From: Nocardioides jiangxiensis
GTDB lineage: Bacteria > Actinomycetota > Actinomycetes > Propionibacteriales > Nocardioidaceae
Assembly (NCBI RefSeq): GCF_030580915.1
Contig: NZ_JAUQTA010000001.1
Location: forward strand, 1,860,001-1,924,000
Length of the DNA stretch: 64,000 nt
Direction of reading: 5' to 3'
This document shows, piece by piece, positions 27,621 through 35,746 of the stretch. The notes below the pieces were generated by a model. That model was given only the letters and a program-made list of their open reading frames with translations. It ran no database searches and was not told the DNA's origin. The position numbers were made by a program, and so were the translations under genes. The stretch's first letter is position 1, and every line of letters begins with the position of its first letter.

Positions 27621-28708
27621 CCGTCCGCAAGACTCCCAACGGCCGCTGGCGGGGGCAGGTCAAGGTCGGCCGCACCCAGGTCGCCTCACGGACGTTCGAC
27701 ACCCGACGCGAAGCGGTGTCGTGGGTGATGCGGGAGCGGGCAGCGATCGCCGGGGGAGTGGACCCGCGCGCCGGCCGGCAACGGGTCCGCGACCTGCTCC
27801 CGGAGTGGCTCGAGGTCCGCAAGGCGTCGGTCTCCGCGCGCACGTATCGCTCGGACAAGGATCTGGTCCGGCTGGTGCCGGTGGCGATCGGTGCCATGTA
27901 CGTCTCCGCGATCACCGACCGCGAGGTGCAGCGGGCACTGGTCGCCCTGTCGCAGCGCGGCCTTGCGGAGTCCTCGGTCGAGCGGTTCCGCGCGTCGCTG
28001 TCGGCGTTCTTCGGCTGGTGCGTCCGCGAGCGGATCGTCCTGACCAACCCGGTGACGCGCACGAAGGTGCCACGGCAGACCCGGCCGACGGTCGAGATGT
28101 ATCCGTTCTCGGAGGACGAGCTCGAGGAGGTCGTCGCAGCCGTGGCCGAGCGCAACGTGCAGCTCTCCCGCGTGGTGCTCGTTGCGGGGTGGACCGGGCT
28201 GCGCTGGTCGGAGCTGCGCGCGATCCGGGTGCGCGACTTCATCCGGGTGCCGCTGCCACTACTCGTTGTGGAGCGGGCCGCGCCGGAAGGCGTCGGGGTG
28301 AAGCAGACCAAGGGCCGTCGCGTTCGCAGGGTGCCGGTCGCCGACCGGATCCTGTCGATCATCGAGGCGTTCGCCATGGAGAAGGGGCCGAACGACCTGC
28401 TCTTCACCACCGATGCCGGGGCACAACTGCACGCCACGCCGTTCCGGCGTACGACGAACTGGCCGGTCACCGGACAGGGCCGACGCGTCCACGACCTGCG
28501 GCACACCGCGGCGTGCCTGTGGCTCAACAAGGGCGTCGATCCGGCGACCGTCCAAGCGTGGATGGGGCACGCCTCGATCGGCACGACGAACATCTACATC
28601 CGCCACCTCGGCACCGGTGCTGACCGGGCCGGACTCGACCGTCTGAACGCCGATTCCAGGGGGCTGGGGTGCGCCGGGGGTGCGTCAGAGGTCCGGGGGT
28701 CGGAATGA
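27617..28708 (+). CDS. tyrosine recombinase / site-specific integrase
   Basis: A 363-residue integrase starting at GTG 27617. An N-terminal arm-binding domain precedes a SAM-like core-binding domain (about 55-150) and the catalytic domain. The active residues are visible: R196 (TGLRWSEL), K232 (TKGRR), H292 and R295 (HDLRH), H318 (MGHAS) and the nucleophile Y327 (IYIRH). It ends exactly at the start of the 106-bp end duplication, beside the tRNA it uses as attachment site. Cuts and joins within the 45-bp core. Confidence 0.95.
   Translation: MTVRKTPNGRWRGQVKVGRTQVASRTFDTRREAVSWVMRERAAIAGGVDPRAGRQRVRDLLPEWLEVRKASVSARTYRSDKDLVRLVPVAIGAMYVSAITDREVQRALVALSQRGLAESSVERFRASLSAFFGWCVRERIVLTNPVTRTKVPRQTRPTVEMYPFSEDELEEVVAAVAERNVQLSRVVLVAGWTGLRWSELRAIRVRDFIRVPLPLLVVERAAPEGVGVKQTKGRRVRRVPVADRILSIIEAFAMEKGPNDLLFTTDAGAQLHATPFRRTTNWPVTGQGRRVHDLRHTAACLWLNKGVDPATVQAWMGHASIGTTNIYIRHLGTGADRAGLDRLNADSRGLGCAGGASEVRGSE
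28668..28684 (+). repeat. possible integrase arm-type site, right copy
   Basis: Identical to 17713-17729, and located inside the last codons of the integrase gene, 83 bp from the core repeat. Confidence 0.45.
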
Positions 28709-28712
28709 CAAG

Positions 28713-28764
28713 CGAAAACCCCGCCCGGTTCGCAGGAGTTCCTGCAGGTGGGGCGGGGTTCTCG
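28713..28764 (-). terminator. tRNA-Thr terminator copy carried by the element
   Basis: Same nested hairpin as 17537-17588 with four changes. It now terminates the tRNA transcript, and may also end the rep-xis-int transcript from the other strand. Confidence 0.7.
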
Positions 28765-28767
28765 GTC

Positions 28768-28812
28768 TGGAGCCACCTGTCAGATTCGAACTGACGACCT
28801 GCTCATTACGAG
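28768..28812. repeat. attachment site within the intact tRNA-Thr
   Basis: 45 bp identical to 17592-17636. The crossover lies somewhere within this identity block and cannot be placed more precisely. Confidence 0.93.
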
Positions 28813-28843
28813 TGAGCTGCTCTACCAGCTGAGCTAAGGCGGC
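28768..28843 (-). tRNA. tRNA-Thr (anticodon CGU)
   Basis: A 76-nt cloverleaf with encoded CCA. Acceptor GCCGCCT pairs with AGGTGGC (one G-U), D arm GCTC/GAGC, anticodon stem GCTCA/TGAGC with loop CTCGTAA giving anticodon CGT, and T stem GTCAG/CTGAC with TTCGAAT loop. It reads ACG codons. Its 3' half is the integration site of the element and remains complete after insertion. Confidence 0.95.
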
Positions 28844-28941
28844 CCGTGCCGGCGACGCGACGGAGTCGACTCGCCATAGGCAACGCGGGAAGTATACGGA
28901 CGCGGGGCCTGTGTGGCTAAACGAGGGCTACAGTCGCCGTC

Positions 28942-29553
28942 GTGCCCTCCGTCGTACGCCGCCAGATCGCCCGATCCGTGACCGTCCTCGCCCTCGTGGG
29001 CACGGCCGCCCTCGCCGGCTGCGGCGGTGGCGACGAGCCCGATGCGGTGGTCAGCCCGAGCCCGGCCGACATGACGCCCACCGTCAAGGTCGAGCTCGCA
29101 CGCGGCATCTACAAGGAGAACGACCCGGGTGGCAGCGCGACGCCCCTGGTCAGCTCGTCGGAGTCGAGGTGCATCAGCGACGCCCTGCTCTCGGCGTTCA
29201 GCGTGAAGGACCTGATGGACCTGCGCGTCCTCAGCAACACCTATGTCTACTCGTCGGCTCCGGAGGCGGTGCCGGCCGAGGACGCCGAGAAGTGGATCAC
29301 GGCGTTCGACGGCTGCCTCGACCTCGACGCCTACATGCTCGGCGTGACCCGGGCCGGCGTCGCGGAGATCGCTCCGAAGTACGGCCGCAGCGACGCCGAC
29401 TGGGCGAAGGTCGCCACCTGCCTCGACAAGGCCGACCCGAAGGCCGCGCACGACGTGATGCTCAGCCAGCTCACGGCCAGGGTGACGGAGAACGCGGCCA
29501 CGCGGTCGTTCATCGACTGCGTGAAGATCGCCTACCCGGACGTGTCCTTCTAG
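28942..29553 (+). CDS. lipoprotein of unknown function
   Basis: A 203-residue protein from GTG 28942 with a lipoprotein signal ending LALVGTAALAGC (Cys about 27). The mature domain is helical with four further Cys residues that could form two disulfides (around SRCIS, DGCLD, ATCLD, IDCVK). No family recognised. Single gene, convergent with the next. Confidence 0.65.
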   Translation: MPSVVRRQIARSVTVLALVGTAALAGCGGGDEPDAVVSPSPADMTPTVKVELARGIYKENDPGGSATPLVSSSESRCISDALLSAFSVKDLMDLRVLSNTYVYSSAPEAVPAEDAEKWITAFDGCLDLDAYMLGVTRAGVAEIAPKYGRSDADWAKVATCLDKADPKAAHDVMLSQLTARVTENAATRSFIDCVKIAYPDVSF

Positions 29554-29580
29554 TCCGGCCGTAGTCCGGCCGGTCCGGGC

Positions 29581-30240
29581 TCACTCGTCGTCGAAGTGCG
29601 GGTCGGCGAGGAGGTACTGGGTGATCAGCCCGTCGTGCGACCGGTCGTGGTGCCGGATCGGCTCCGGTGCCATGCGGCCCTCGGCCATGTCCCAGAACTG
29701 GTCGACCCGCAGTGCCACCCTCCGTGCGAGCCGGCCGCCGACTCCCTGGTGCGGCACGTACGGGTGCGGTCGCGTGGGTGCGCGCAGCTCGGCGTGGTAG
29801 AGCCGCTCGGTCCAGTCCGGGTCGCCCGGCTCGCGGTGCGCGTCGAGCTCGCGGCACAGTGCCTCCTCGAGCTCGCGGGTCGCGGCCAGCTCGGCGCGGG
29901 TGTCGTCCCACACCGACGACCACGTCCGCCCGATCGCGTACGTCGAGCCGTACAGGCGCGCCTTCACCTGCGCCATCGCCGCCTCGAGTCGTCGCACCTG
30001 CCGGACCAGCTCCTGGCCGCGGTCGGCGCCGTCCGGGAGCCTCTTGCGTGCGGCCGGCACCAGGACGCCGACCGCGGCGTTGACGTGCCTGCTGGCGCTG
30101 GCCAGGAAGGTGTCGGTGACCGGGTAGCGCGAGCGCGGGTCATTGCGCTCGGGGTCCGTCGAGGCGGCCTGCTCCAGGCGCTCGGCCAGGACGTCGTGGG
30201 TCGCGCGTGCACCTGCGATGAGTGTGTCCACCGGAACCAT
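29581..30240 (-). CDS. helical protein of unknown function
   Basis: A 219-residue protein. The ATG at 30240 follows GTGGAG; the very long frame upstream to 31461 is antisense to the ABC genes and is rejected. Composition is rich in Arg, Ala and Glu with long predicted helices, and includes ASASRHVNAAVGVLVPAARK and RLYGSTYAIGRTWSSVWDD. No signal peptide or membrane helix, so likely cytoplasmic. No family recognised. Confidence 0.6.
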   Translation of the reverse strand: MVPVDTLIAGARATHDVLAERLEQAASTDPERNDPRSRYPVTDTFLASASRHVNAAVGVLVPAARKRLPDGADRGQELVRQVRRLEAAMAQVKARLYGSTYAIGRTWSSVWDDTRAELAATRELEEALCRELDAHREPGDPDWTERLYHAELRAPTRPHPYVPHQGVGGRLARRVALRVDQFWDMAEGRMAPEPIRHHDRSHDGLITQYLLADPHFDDE

Positions 30241-30399
30241 CTCCACTGATTGGCGGGGGAGGGCTCGCGCCGCGCGGCCCGCCCTCCTTCCAGTCTGCGC
30301 CGCGGGGTGACACGCCTCAAGGCGAAGGGTGGGAGACTCCGCCGCGTCGTCGGTGTCCGGCGATAGCCTGTGCCGACACCGCTTGAAGGAGCCGCTTCC

Positions 30400-31506
30400 A
30401 TGCCCCGCCTCGACCGCCGCCTCGCCGTCAGCACCGCCGCCGTCCTCACGGCCGCCAGCCTCGCGCTGTCCGCGTGCAGCCTGACCGGCAAGGAGAAGGG
30501 CCCGCAGGGCACGGGCAGCGAGCTCCCCTCCGCGAGCGGGTCCGCCGTCCCCGGGTCGACGGTCACCCTGGTGACGCACGGTGACTTCGCGCTGCCGGCT
30601 GCGCTGCTGAAGAAGTTCGAGACCGACACGGGCCTCAAGCTCAAGGTCAGCAAGATCGAGGACGGCCTGCCGACGCAGCTCGCGCTCACCAAGGAGCACC
30701 CGCTCGGCGACGTCGCCTACGGGGTGGACAACGGCTCGGCCGCCTTCGACCTCCAGCAGGGGGTCTTCGCCGACTACGAGGCGAAGCTGCCCGACGGAGC
30801 CGCGCAGTACAAGCTCAAGGGTGCCGCTGACAAGGACTGGCTGACCCCGGTCGACCACGGCGCGGTGTGCGTCAACGTCGACCTCCCGTGGTTCACCCAG
30901 CACAAGATCGAGCCGCCCGCGACCCTGGAGGACCTCACCCTCCCGAAGTACAAGGACCTCACCGTCCTGCCGGGCGCCACGGGCTCGACGACCGGGCTGC
31001 TCTTCATGCTCGCGACGATGGACCAGTTCGGCGACGACTGGACCGGCTACTGGTCCCGCCTGGTGAAGAACGGTGCTGACATCGCCAAGGACTGGAGCGA
31101 CGCCTACTACGGCGGCTTCACCGCGGGGGAGGGCGGCGGCAAGCGTCCGATCGTCGTCTCCTACGACACCTCGCCGGCGTTCACCGTCGACGACAGGACC
31201 GGCGAGTCGACGACGGCCGCGCTCCTGGACACCTGCATCCAGCAGGTCGAGTACGCCGGTGTCCTCAACAACGCCGCCAACCCGGCGGGCGCGCGCGAGC
31301 TTGTCGACTTCCTGGTCTCGCCCGAGGTCCAGGCTGCCCTGCCCGACAGCATGTACATGTTCCCGGTCGCCACGGGCACGCCGCTGCCCGACGCCTGGGC
31401 TCGTCACGCCCACCAGCCCAGCCGCGTCTACACCTTCGACGCCGACGAGCTGGCGGAGCACCGCCAGGAGTGGCTCGCCGAGTGGCGCGACGTCACCAGC
31501 CGCTGA
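30400..31506 (+). CDS. ABC transporter substrate-binding lipoprotein, thiamine (ThiB/TbpA) type
   Basis: A 368-residue binding protein. AGGAG precedes the ATG at 30400. The lipobox LALSAC gives an N-terminal lipid anchor. VTLVTHGDFALP at the start of the mature part and PLGDVAYGVDNGSAAF are the conserved ThiB segments, and the C-terminal NPAGARELVDFLVSPEVQ is typical of this periplasmic-binding fold. No TPP riboswitch is recognisable upstream, so thiamine as substrate is inferred from family similarity only. Confidence 0.8.
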   Translation: MPRLDRRLAVSTAAVLTAASLALSACSLTGKEKGPQGTGSELPSASGSAVPGSTVTLVTHGDFALPAALLKKFETDTGLKLKVSKIEDGLPTQLALTKEHPLGDVAYGVDNGSAAFDLQQGVFADYEAKLPDGAAQYKLKGAADKDWLTPVDHGAVCVNVDLPWFTQHKIEPPATLEDLTLPKYKDLTVLPGATGSTTGLLFMLATMDQFGDDWTGYWSRLVKNGADIAKDWSDAYYGGFTAGEGGGKRPIVVSYDTSPAFTVDDRTGESTTAALLDTCIQQVEYAGVLNNAANPAGARELVDFLVSPEVQAALPDSMYMFPVATGTPLPDAWARHAHQPSRVYTFDADELAEHRQEWLAEWRDVTSR

Positions 31507-33134
31507 GCCGGGCGGTCGGGCGGCCGGCTGCGCTCCTCGGCCTGGCCGCCGGACCCCTCCTCGTCCTCGGCCTCTCCTTCCTGCTGCCGGTCGGCGGGAT
31601 GCTCTCGCTGGGGCTGTGGCCCCACGGGTCCTTCGACGCCTCGGGGGCGCTCGACGTGCTGCATCGCGAGCGCACGCTTCGGGTCCTCTGGTTCACCCTC
31701 TGGTCGGCGGCCGTCGGCACGGCGGTGACGCTGCTGCTCGGCCTGCCCGCGGCGTACGTCTGCTACCGGCTGCGGTTTCCGGGGCGCCGCCTGCTGCGGC
31801 TGGTGCTGGTGATGCCGTTCGTCCTGCCGACCGTCGTGGTCGGCCTCACGTTCGACAACCTGCTCGCCGACCAGGGCCTGCTCGGGAAGCTCGGCTGGGG
31901 CGGCACCCCCGCTGCCATCATCGCGGCGCTGGTCTTCTTCAACCTCGCCGTCGTGGTCCGCACGGTCGGGCCTGCCTGGGAGGCCCTCGACCCGCGCGCG
32001 GGCGAGGCGGCGGCGGCGCTCGGAGCGGGCCCCGTGCGCGTGCTGCGCGACGTCACGCTGCCTGCGCTCCGGCCGGCGATCGTGTCGGCGGCGAGCGTCG
32101 TCTTCCTGTTCTGCGCCACCGCGTTCGGGCTGGTGCTCGTGCTGGGCGGCCTGCGCTACGCGACGGTCGAGACCGAGATCTACCTCCTGACCACCGACCT
32201 GTTCGACCTGCAGGGGGCCGCGGCGCTGTCGATCCTCCAGCTGCTCGTCGTGGTCGTCCTGCTCGCCGTCGCCCATCGCGCCCGGGCGACGGCGCCGGTC
32301 GAGCGCCGTCCCTTGGCAGCACGGCGGCCGCACCGCGCGGACCTCCCGGCTGCCGCGCTGACCCTGGTCGCCGCCGCTCTCGTGCTGCTTCCGCTGGGAG
32401 CGCTCGTCGTCGGGTCGCTCCGCGTCGACGGCGCCTGGTCGCTCGCCAACTTCCGGGCGCTGCGCACGGTGACCGACGGCGCCGTCCCGGTGACGGAAGC
32501 GCTCCGCACCTCCCTGGCCACTGCACTCGACGCGACCTGGATGTCCGTCGGCCTCGGCCTGGTCATCGCCGTCCTGGTCACCCGTCGCTCCCGCGGCGCG
32601 GCCGAACGCCGGATCCGGGCGTTGCTCGACGGCCTCTTCATGCTCCCGCTCGGGGTGTCCGCGGTGACCCTCGGGTTCGGGTTCCTGGTGACGCTCGACC
32701 ACCCGCCGATCGACCTGCGCTCCTGGCCCCTGCTGGTGCCCATCGCCCAGGCGCTGGTCGCCCTGCCCCTCGTCGTCCGCACGGTCGTGCCGGTGCTCGC
32801 GGGCATCGACGACCGCCAGCGGCAGGCTGCGGCCTCGCTCGGGGCCGGGCCGCTGCGGGTGCTCGCCACGATCGACCTCGCGGTCGTCTGGAAGCCGCTG
32901 CTGGCAGCGGCCGGCTTCGCCTTCGCGGTCTCGCTCGGCGAGTTCGGTGCGACCTCGTTCCTGGTGCGCGAGGACGCCCCGACCCTGCCGGTGATCATCT
33001 ACCGCCTGCTCAGCCACCCGGGCACCGGGCACTACGGCATGGCGCTGGCGGCGTCCCTGGTGCTCGCCGGCCTCACGGCCGGTGTCCTGCTGGTGGTGGA
33101 GCGGCTGCGCGTGCCGGGCGTGGGAGGGTTCTGA
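31470..33134 (+). CDS. ABC transporter permease, two fused permease domains (ThiP-like)
   Basis: About 554 residues with roughly 12 membrane helices in two homologous halves, each with an EAA loop (AGEAAAALGAGPVRVLRDV and RQRQAAASLGAGPLRVLAT). The GTG at 31470 overlaps the binding-protein gene by 37 bases; the exact start is uncertain because the first 10-15 residues are not conserved. Forms an importer with the flanking binding protein and ATPase. Confidence 0.85.
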   Translation: MARRVARRHQPLSRAVGRPAALLGLAAGPLLVLGLSFLLPVGGMLSLGLWPHGSFDASGALDVLHRERTLRVLWFTLWSAAVGTAVTLLLGLPAAYVCYRLRFPGRRLLRLVLVMPFVLPTVVVGLTFDNLLADQGLLGKLGWGGTPAAIIAALVFFNLAVVVRTVGPAWEALDPRAGEAAAALGAGPVRVLRDVTLPALRPAIVSAASVVFLFCATAFGLVLVLGGLRYATVETEIYLLTTDLFDLQGAAALSILQLLVVVVLLAVAHRARATAPVERRPLAARRPHRADLPAAALTLVAAALVLLPLGALVVGSLRVDGAWSLANFRALRTVTDGAVPVTEALRTSLATALDATWMSVGLGLVIAVLVTRRSRGAAERRIRALLDGLFMLPLGVSAVTLGFGFLVTLDHPPIDLRSWPLLVPIAQALVALPLVVRTVVPVLAGIDDRQRQAAASLGAGPLRVLATIDLAVVWKPLLAAAGFAFAVSLGEFGATSFLVREDAPTLPVIIYRLLSHPGTGHYGMALAASLVLAGLTAGVLLVVERLRVPGVGGF

Positions 33135-33136
33135 CC

Positions 33137-34162
33137 GTGCTGTCGCTCTCGTCGGTCTCCGTGGCCTACCCCGGGGTGGGGCGCCCCGCGCTCGCCGACG
33201 TCTCGCTCGAGGTCCGCACCGGGGAGGTGCTCGCCGTGCTCGGGCCGTCGGGCTGCGGCAAGTCGACCCTGCTGCGCGCGGTCGCCGGCCTGGAGCCGGT
33301 CTCGTCGGGCACGGTCACCTGGGACGGGCGCGACCTGGCCGGCGTGCCGACGTACAAGCGAGGGTTCGCGCTGCTCTTCCAGGACGGCCAGCTCTTCGCC
33401 CACCGCACGGTCGGCGACAACGTCGGCTATCCGCTGCGCCTGCGTCGTACGTCGAGGCGCGAGGTGCGCATGCGGGTCGCGGAGCTGCTGGAGCTCGTCG
33501 GCCTCTCCGGGTACGCCGACCGCTCGCCGGCGACGCTGTCGGGCGGGGAGCGCCAGCGCGTCGCCCTGGCCCGCGCGCTCGCGACCTCGCCGCGGCTGCT
33601 GCTCCTCGACGAGCCGCTCTCGGCCCTCGACCTGACCCTGCGCGAGCGCCTCGCGGGCGACCTGCGCGAGATCCTGCGTGCGTCGGGCACGACGGCGCTC
33701 TTCGTCACGCACGACCACGAGGAGGCGTTCACCGTCGCGGACCGGATGGCGCTGCTGCGTGCGGGCCACCTCGTGCAGCAGGGCACGCTCGACGAGGTCT
33801 GGCGTCGTCCGGCCGACGTGGAGGCCGCCGCGTTCCTCGGCTACGCGACGGTCCTGACCGGCGCCGCGGCCGCCCGGGTGCTGGCCACCCTCCCCGCAGG
33901 CTCGGGCGCGACGAGCCTCGAGGCTGCGTCGGCGGTCGCGCTGCGGCGTTCCGCGCTGCGGGTCGACGCCGACGGGCCGCTGCAGGGGCGTGTGCTCGAG
34001 GCCCGGCTGACGCCCGACACGCTGCGGCTCTCCGTCGACGTCGCGGGCGTCGGGGTCCTGGACGCCGTCGCGCCCGGTGGTCTGGCGGACGCTCCCGCGG
34101 TGGGCGCTGCCGTCCGGCTGGTGGCGGATGCCTCACGGCTCGCGCTCGTGCCGATCGTGTGA
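33137..34162 (+). CDS. ABC transporter ATP-binding protein (ThiQ/PotA-like)
   Basis: A 341-residue ATPase. The GTG at 33137 has GGAGGG 9 bases upstream. Walker A GPSGCGKST, signature LSGGERQR, Walker B LLLLDEPLSALD and the VTHDHEEAFTVADRM switch region are all intact; the C-terminus is a TOBE-like extension. Energises the adjacent permease. Confidence 0.88.
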   Translation: MLSLSSVSVAYPGVGRPALADVSLEVRTGEVLAVLGPSGCGKSTLLRAVAGLEPVSSGTVTWDGRDLAGVPTYKRGFALLFQDGQLFAHRTVGDNVGYPLRLRRTSRREVRMRVAELLELVGLSGYADRSPATLSGGERQRVALARALATSPRLLLLDEPLSALDLTLRERLAGDLREILRASGTTALFVTHDHEEAFTVADRMALLRAGHLVQQGTLDEVWRRPADVEAAAFLGYATVLTGAAAARVLATLPAGSGATSLEAASAVALRRSALRVDADGPLQGRVLEARLTPDTLRLSVDVAGVGVLDAVAPGGLADAPAVGAAVRLVADASRLALVPIV

Positions 34163-34192
34163 ACCCTTGTCCTGATCCCTAGACTGACGCCC

Positions 34193-35245
34193 GTGCATCG
34201 CCGGGCCTACGTACTCCTCATCGGCGTCGCGACGATGATGGGCGCCCTTGCGCTGATCACGGCGCTGGCGCTGGACAAGAAGCTGGTCGACCCCGATGGC
34301 TTCCTCGGCCCGTCGTGGCTGCGCCTGCCGTTGCTGGTCGGCGGTGCCCTCCTGCTCGACATGCTTCCGCGCGTGCTCTGGCACTCGAGGCTGAAGCCGG
34401 CGCTGATGTGGCCGATCGTCCGTGACCGCTGGACCTCCCACTGGAACCGCGAGCGCCTGACGCTCGTCCTGATGGGACTCATCTGCTTCTACGTCACCTA
34501 CGTGAGCTACCGGAACCTCAAGTCGTTCCTGCCCGAGGTGATGGGCCTGGACCGCGACTACGACCGGCCGCTGCACGAGATCGACCGCTTCCTCTTCTTC
34601 GGCCACGAGCCGGCGATCGTCCTCCACGACCTGCTGGGCACCAGCTTCGTGGCGTACTTCCTCTCCTACATCTACCTGTGGTTCCTGCCGCTGGTGCCGC
34701 TGGCGCTGGCCGCGTGGCTGGTGTGGTCGCGCAACATCAGCTTCGGCTACTGGTTCGCGACCTCGCAGGTCCTGGCGTGGACGCTCGGCACGGCGTCGTA
34801 CTACCTGGTCCCGTCGGTCGGACCCGGCTTCGAGTACTCCTGGCTCTACGACAACCTCGACAACACGCCCGCGAGCCAGCTGATGAACTCGCTCTACAAC
34901 GGACGCGAGTCGGTCCTGCGCTGGGGTGCGGACGTCGATGCGGTGCAGTCCGTGGCGGCGTTCGCCTCGCTGCACTGCGCGATCACGCTCCTGGTGGCGC
35001 TGATGGTCCAGTACACGATCAAGACGCGCTGGGTGCACTGGGTCGGGTGGGTCAACTTCGGCATCACCGTCGTCGCGACGCTCTACTTCGGCTGGCACTA
35101 CGTCTCCGACGACGTCGCCGGCATCGTGATCGCGCTGCTCTCCTTCTACCTGGGAGGACTCGCCTCCGGTCAGAAGTTCGACCGCCACGGCCTCTCGTCG
35201 CACCCGACGACCACCTCGTCGATCGTGCCGGTCGACGACGACTGA
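34193..35245 (+). CDS. PAP2-like (inositolphosphotransferase-type) integral membrane protein
   Basis: A 350-residue protein starting at GTG 34193 with about six to seven membrane helices. The C-terminal pair SLHCAITLL and YFGWHYVSDDVAGIV matches the SxxH and HxxxD motifs of PAP2 phosphatases and inositol-phosphoceramide/phosphoinositol synthase-like enzymes (PAP2_3). Probably acts on a phospholipid or polyprenyl phosphate at the membrane; the substrate is unknown. Confidence 0.78.
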   Translation: MHRRAYVLLIGVATMMGALALITALALDKKLVDPDGFLGPSWLRLPLLVGGALLLDMLPRVLWHSRLKPALMWPIVRDRWTSHWNRERLTLVLMGLICFYVTYVSYRNLKSFLPEVMGLDRDYDRPLHEIDRFLFFGHEPAIVLHDLLGTSFVAYFLSYIYLWFLPLVPLALAAWLVWSRNISFGYWFATSQVLAWTLGTASYYLVPSVGPGFEYSWLYDNLDNTPASQLMNSLYNGRESVLRWGADVDAVQSVAAFASLHCAITLLVALMVQYTIKTRWVHWVGWVNFGITVVATLYFGWHYVSDDVAGIVIALLSFYLGGLASGQKFDRHGLSSHPTTTSSIVPVDDD

Positions 35246-35270
35246 ACGCGCCTCGTCCTTCGCCGTACGC

Positions 35271-35304
35271 CGGACCCGGTCCTGTCCCGACAGGCCCGGG
35301 TCCG
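35271..35304 (+). terminator. strong hairpin after the PAP2-like gene
   Basis: CGGACCCGG/CCGGGTCCG plus CCTGTC/GACAGG form a 15-bp stem with a single mismatch pair, 25 bp past the stop. Confidence 0.75.
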
Positions 35305-35320
35305 CTGCATTTCCCCACTG

Positions 35321-35492
35321 GCGCCGAGACGGGCCCTGTGCCGCGCCGAGACGGGCCCCGTGCCGCGCCGAGACGGGCCCTGTGCCGCGCCGAGACGGGG
35401 CGCGTGCCGGACCCGCCGGCGAACTTTTTTCGTCGGCTCCCGTCGTGTTGCACGAGCCCCGTCTCGCCGCGGCACGAGCCCCGTCTCGGCGG
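35321..35492. repeat. intergenic 22-bp repeat cluster (4 direct, 2 inverted)
   Basis: Unit GCGCCGAGACGGGCCCTGTGCC at 35321, 35343, 35365 and 35387 with small changes, then inverted units at 35449-35470 and 35471-35492. The same unit recurs at 58417 and 61194-61259. Confidence 0.8.
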
Positions 35493-35746
35493 ATCTGAGC
35501 GTGGAACGGGGGCGGGATGTCTGAATGACATGCGTGTAGTTCGAGAATTACATCGATGTAAGAGTCAAGGCGACACGCCGACGAATCCGAGAAAATTGGA
35601 AAGAACTGTTTCTTTTGTGACTCGAGTTCACTAGCGTGCTCCGCGTGCCCGGTGTGGTGGGGAAGCCGCCCGGGCCGGCCCCGGCGGTGGGGAAGCCGCC
35701 GGGGCCCAGCTCCCCACCAGGGGTGGGGTCGATGAGGGGAAACCAC

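Larger units (their letters stand above)
35246..35746. other. 500-bp intergenic region before the NlpC/P60 gene
   Basis: In order: terminator hairpin, four head-to-tail 22-bp repeats, two inverted copies of the same unit, a markedly AT-rich stretch at about 35520-35635 that likely holds the promoter, and a GC-rich leader (35640-35730) with a duplicated GTGGGGAAGCCGCC block. The leader can fold strongly, but I do not see the conserved core of the c-di-AMP (ydaO) riboswitch often found before actinobacterial cell-wall hydrolases. Confidence 0.6.

Noticed and set aside
30241..30399. TPP riboswitch before the thiamine-type ABC importer
   Set aside because: The conserved TPP core elements are not visible, so no riboswitch is called.
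30241..31461. N-terminal extension of the 29581-30240 minus-strand gene
   Set aside because: It is antisense to the ABC binding-protein gene; the ATG at 30240 has its own ribosome binding site.
35321..35492. CRISPR array
   Set aside because: The 22-bp units are head-to-tail without unique spacers and include inverted copies; no cas genes are nearby.
35640..35746. c-di-AMP (ydaO) riboswitch before the NlpC/P60 gene
   Set aside because: The region is structured and GC-rich but I cannot match the conserved ydaO core.
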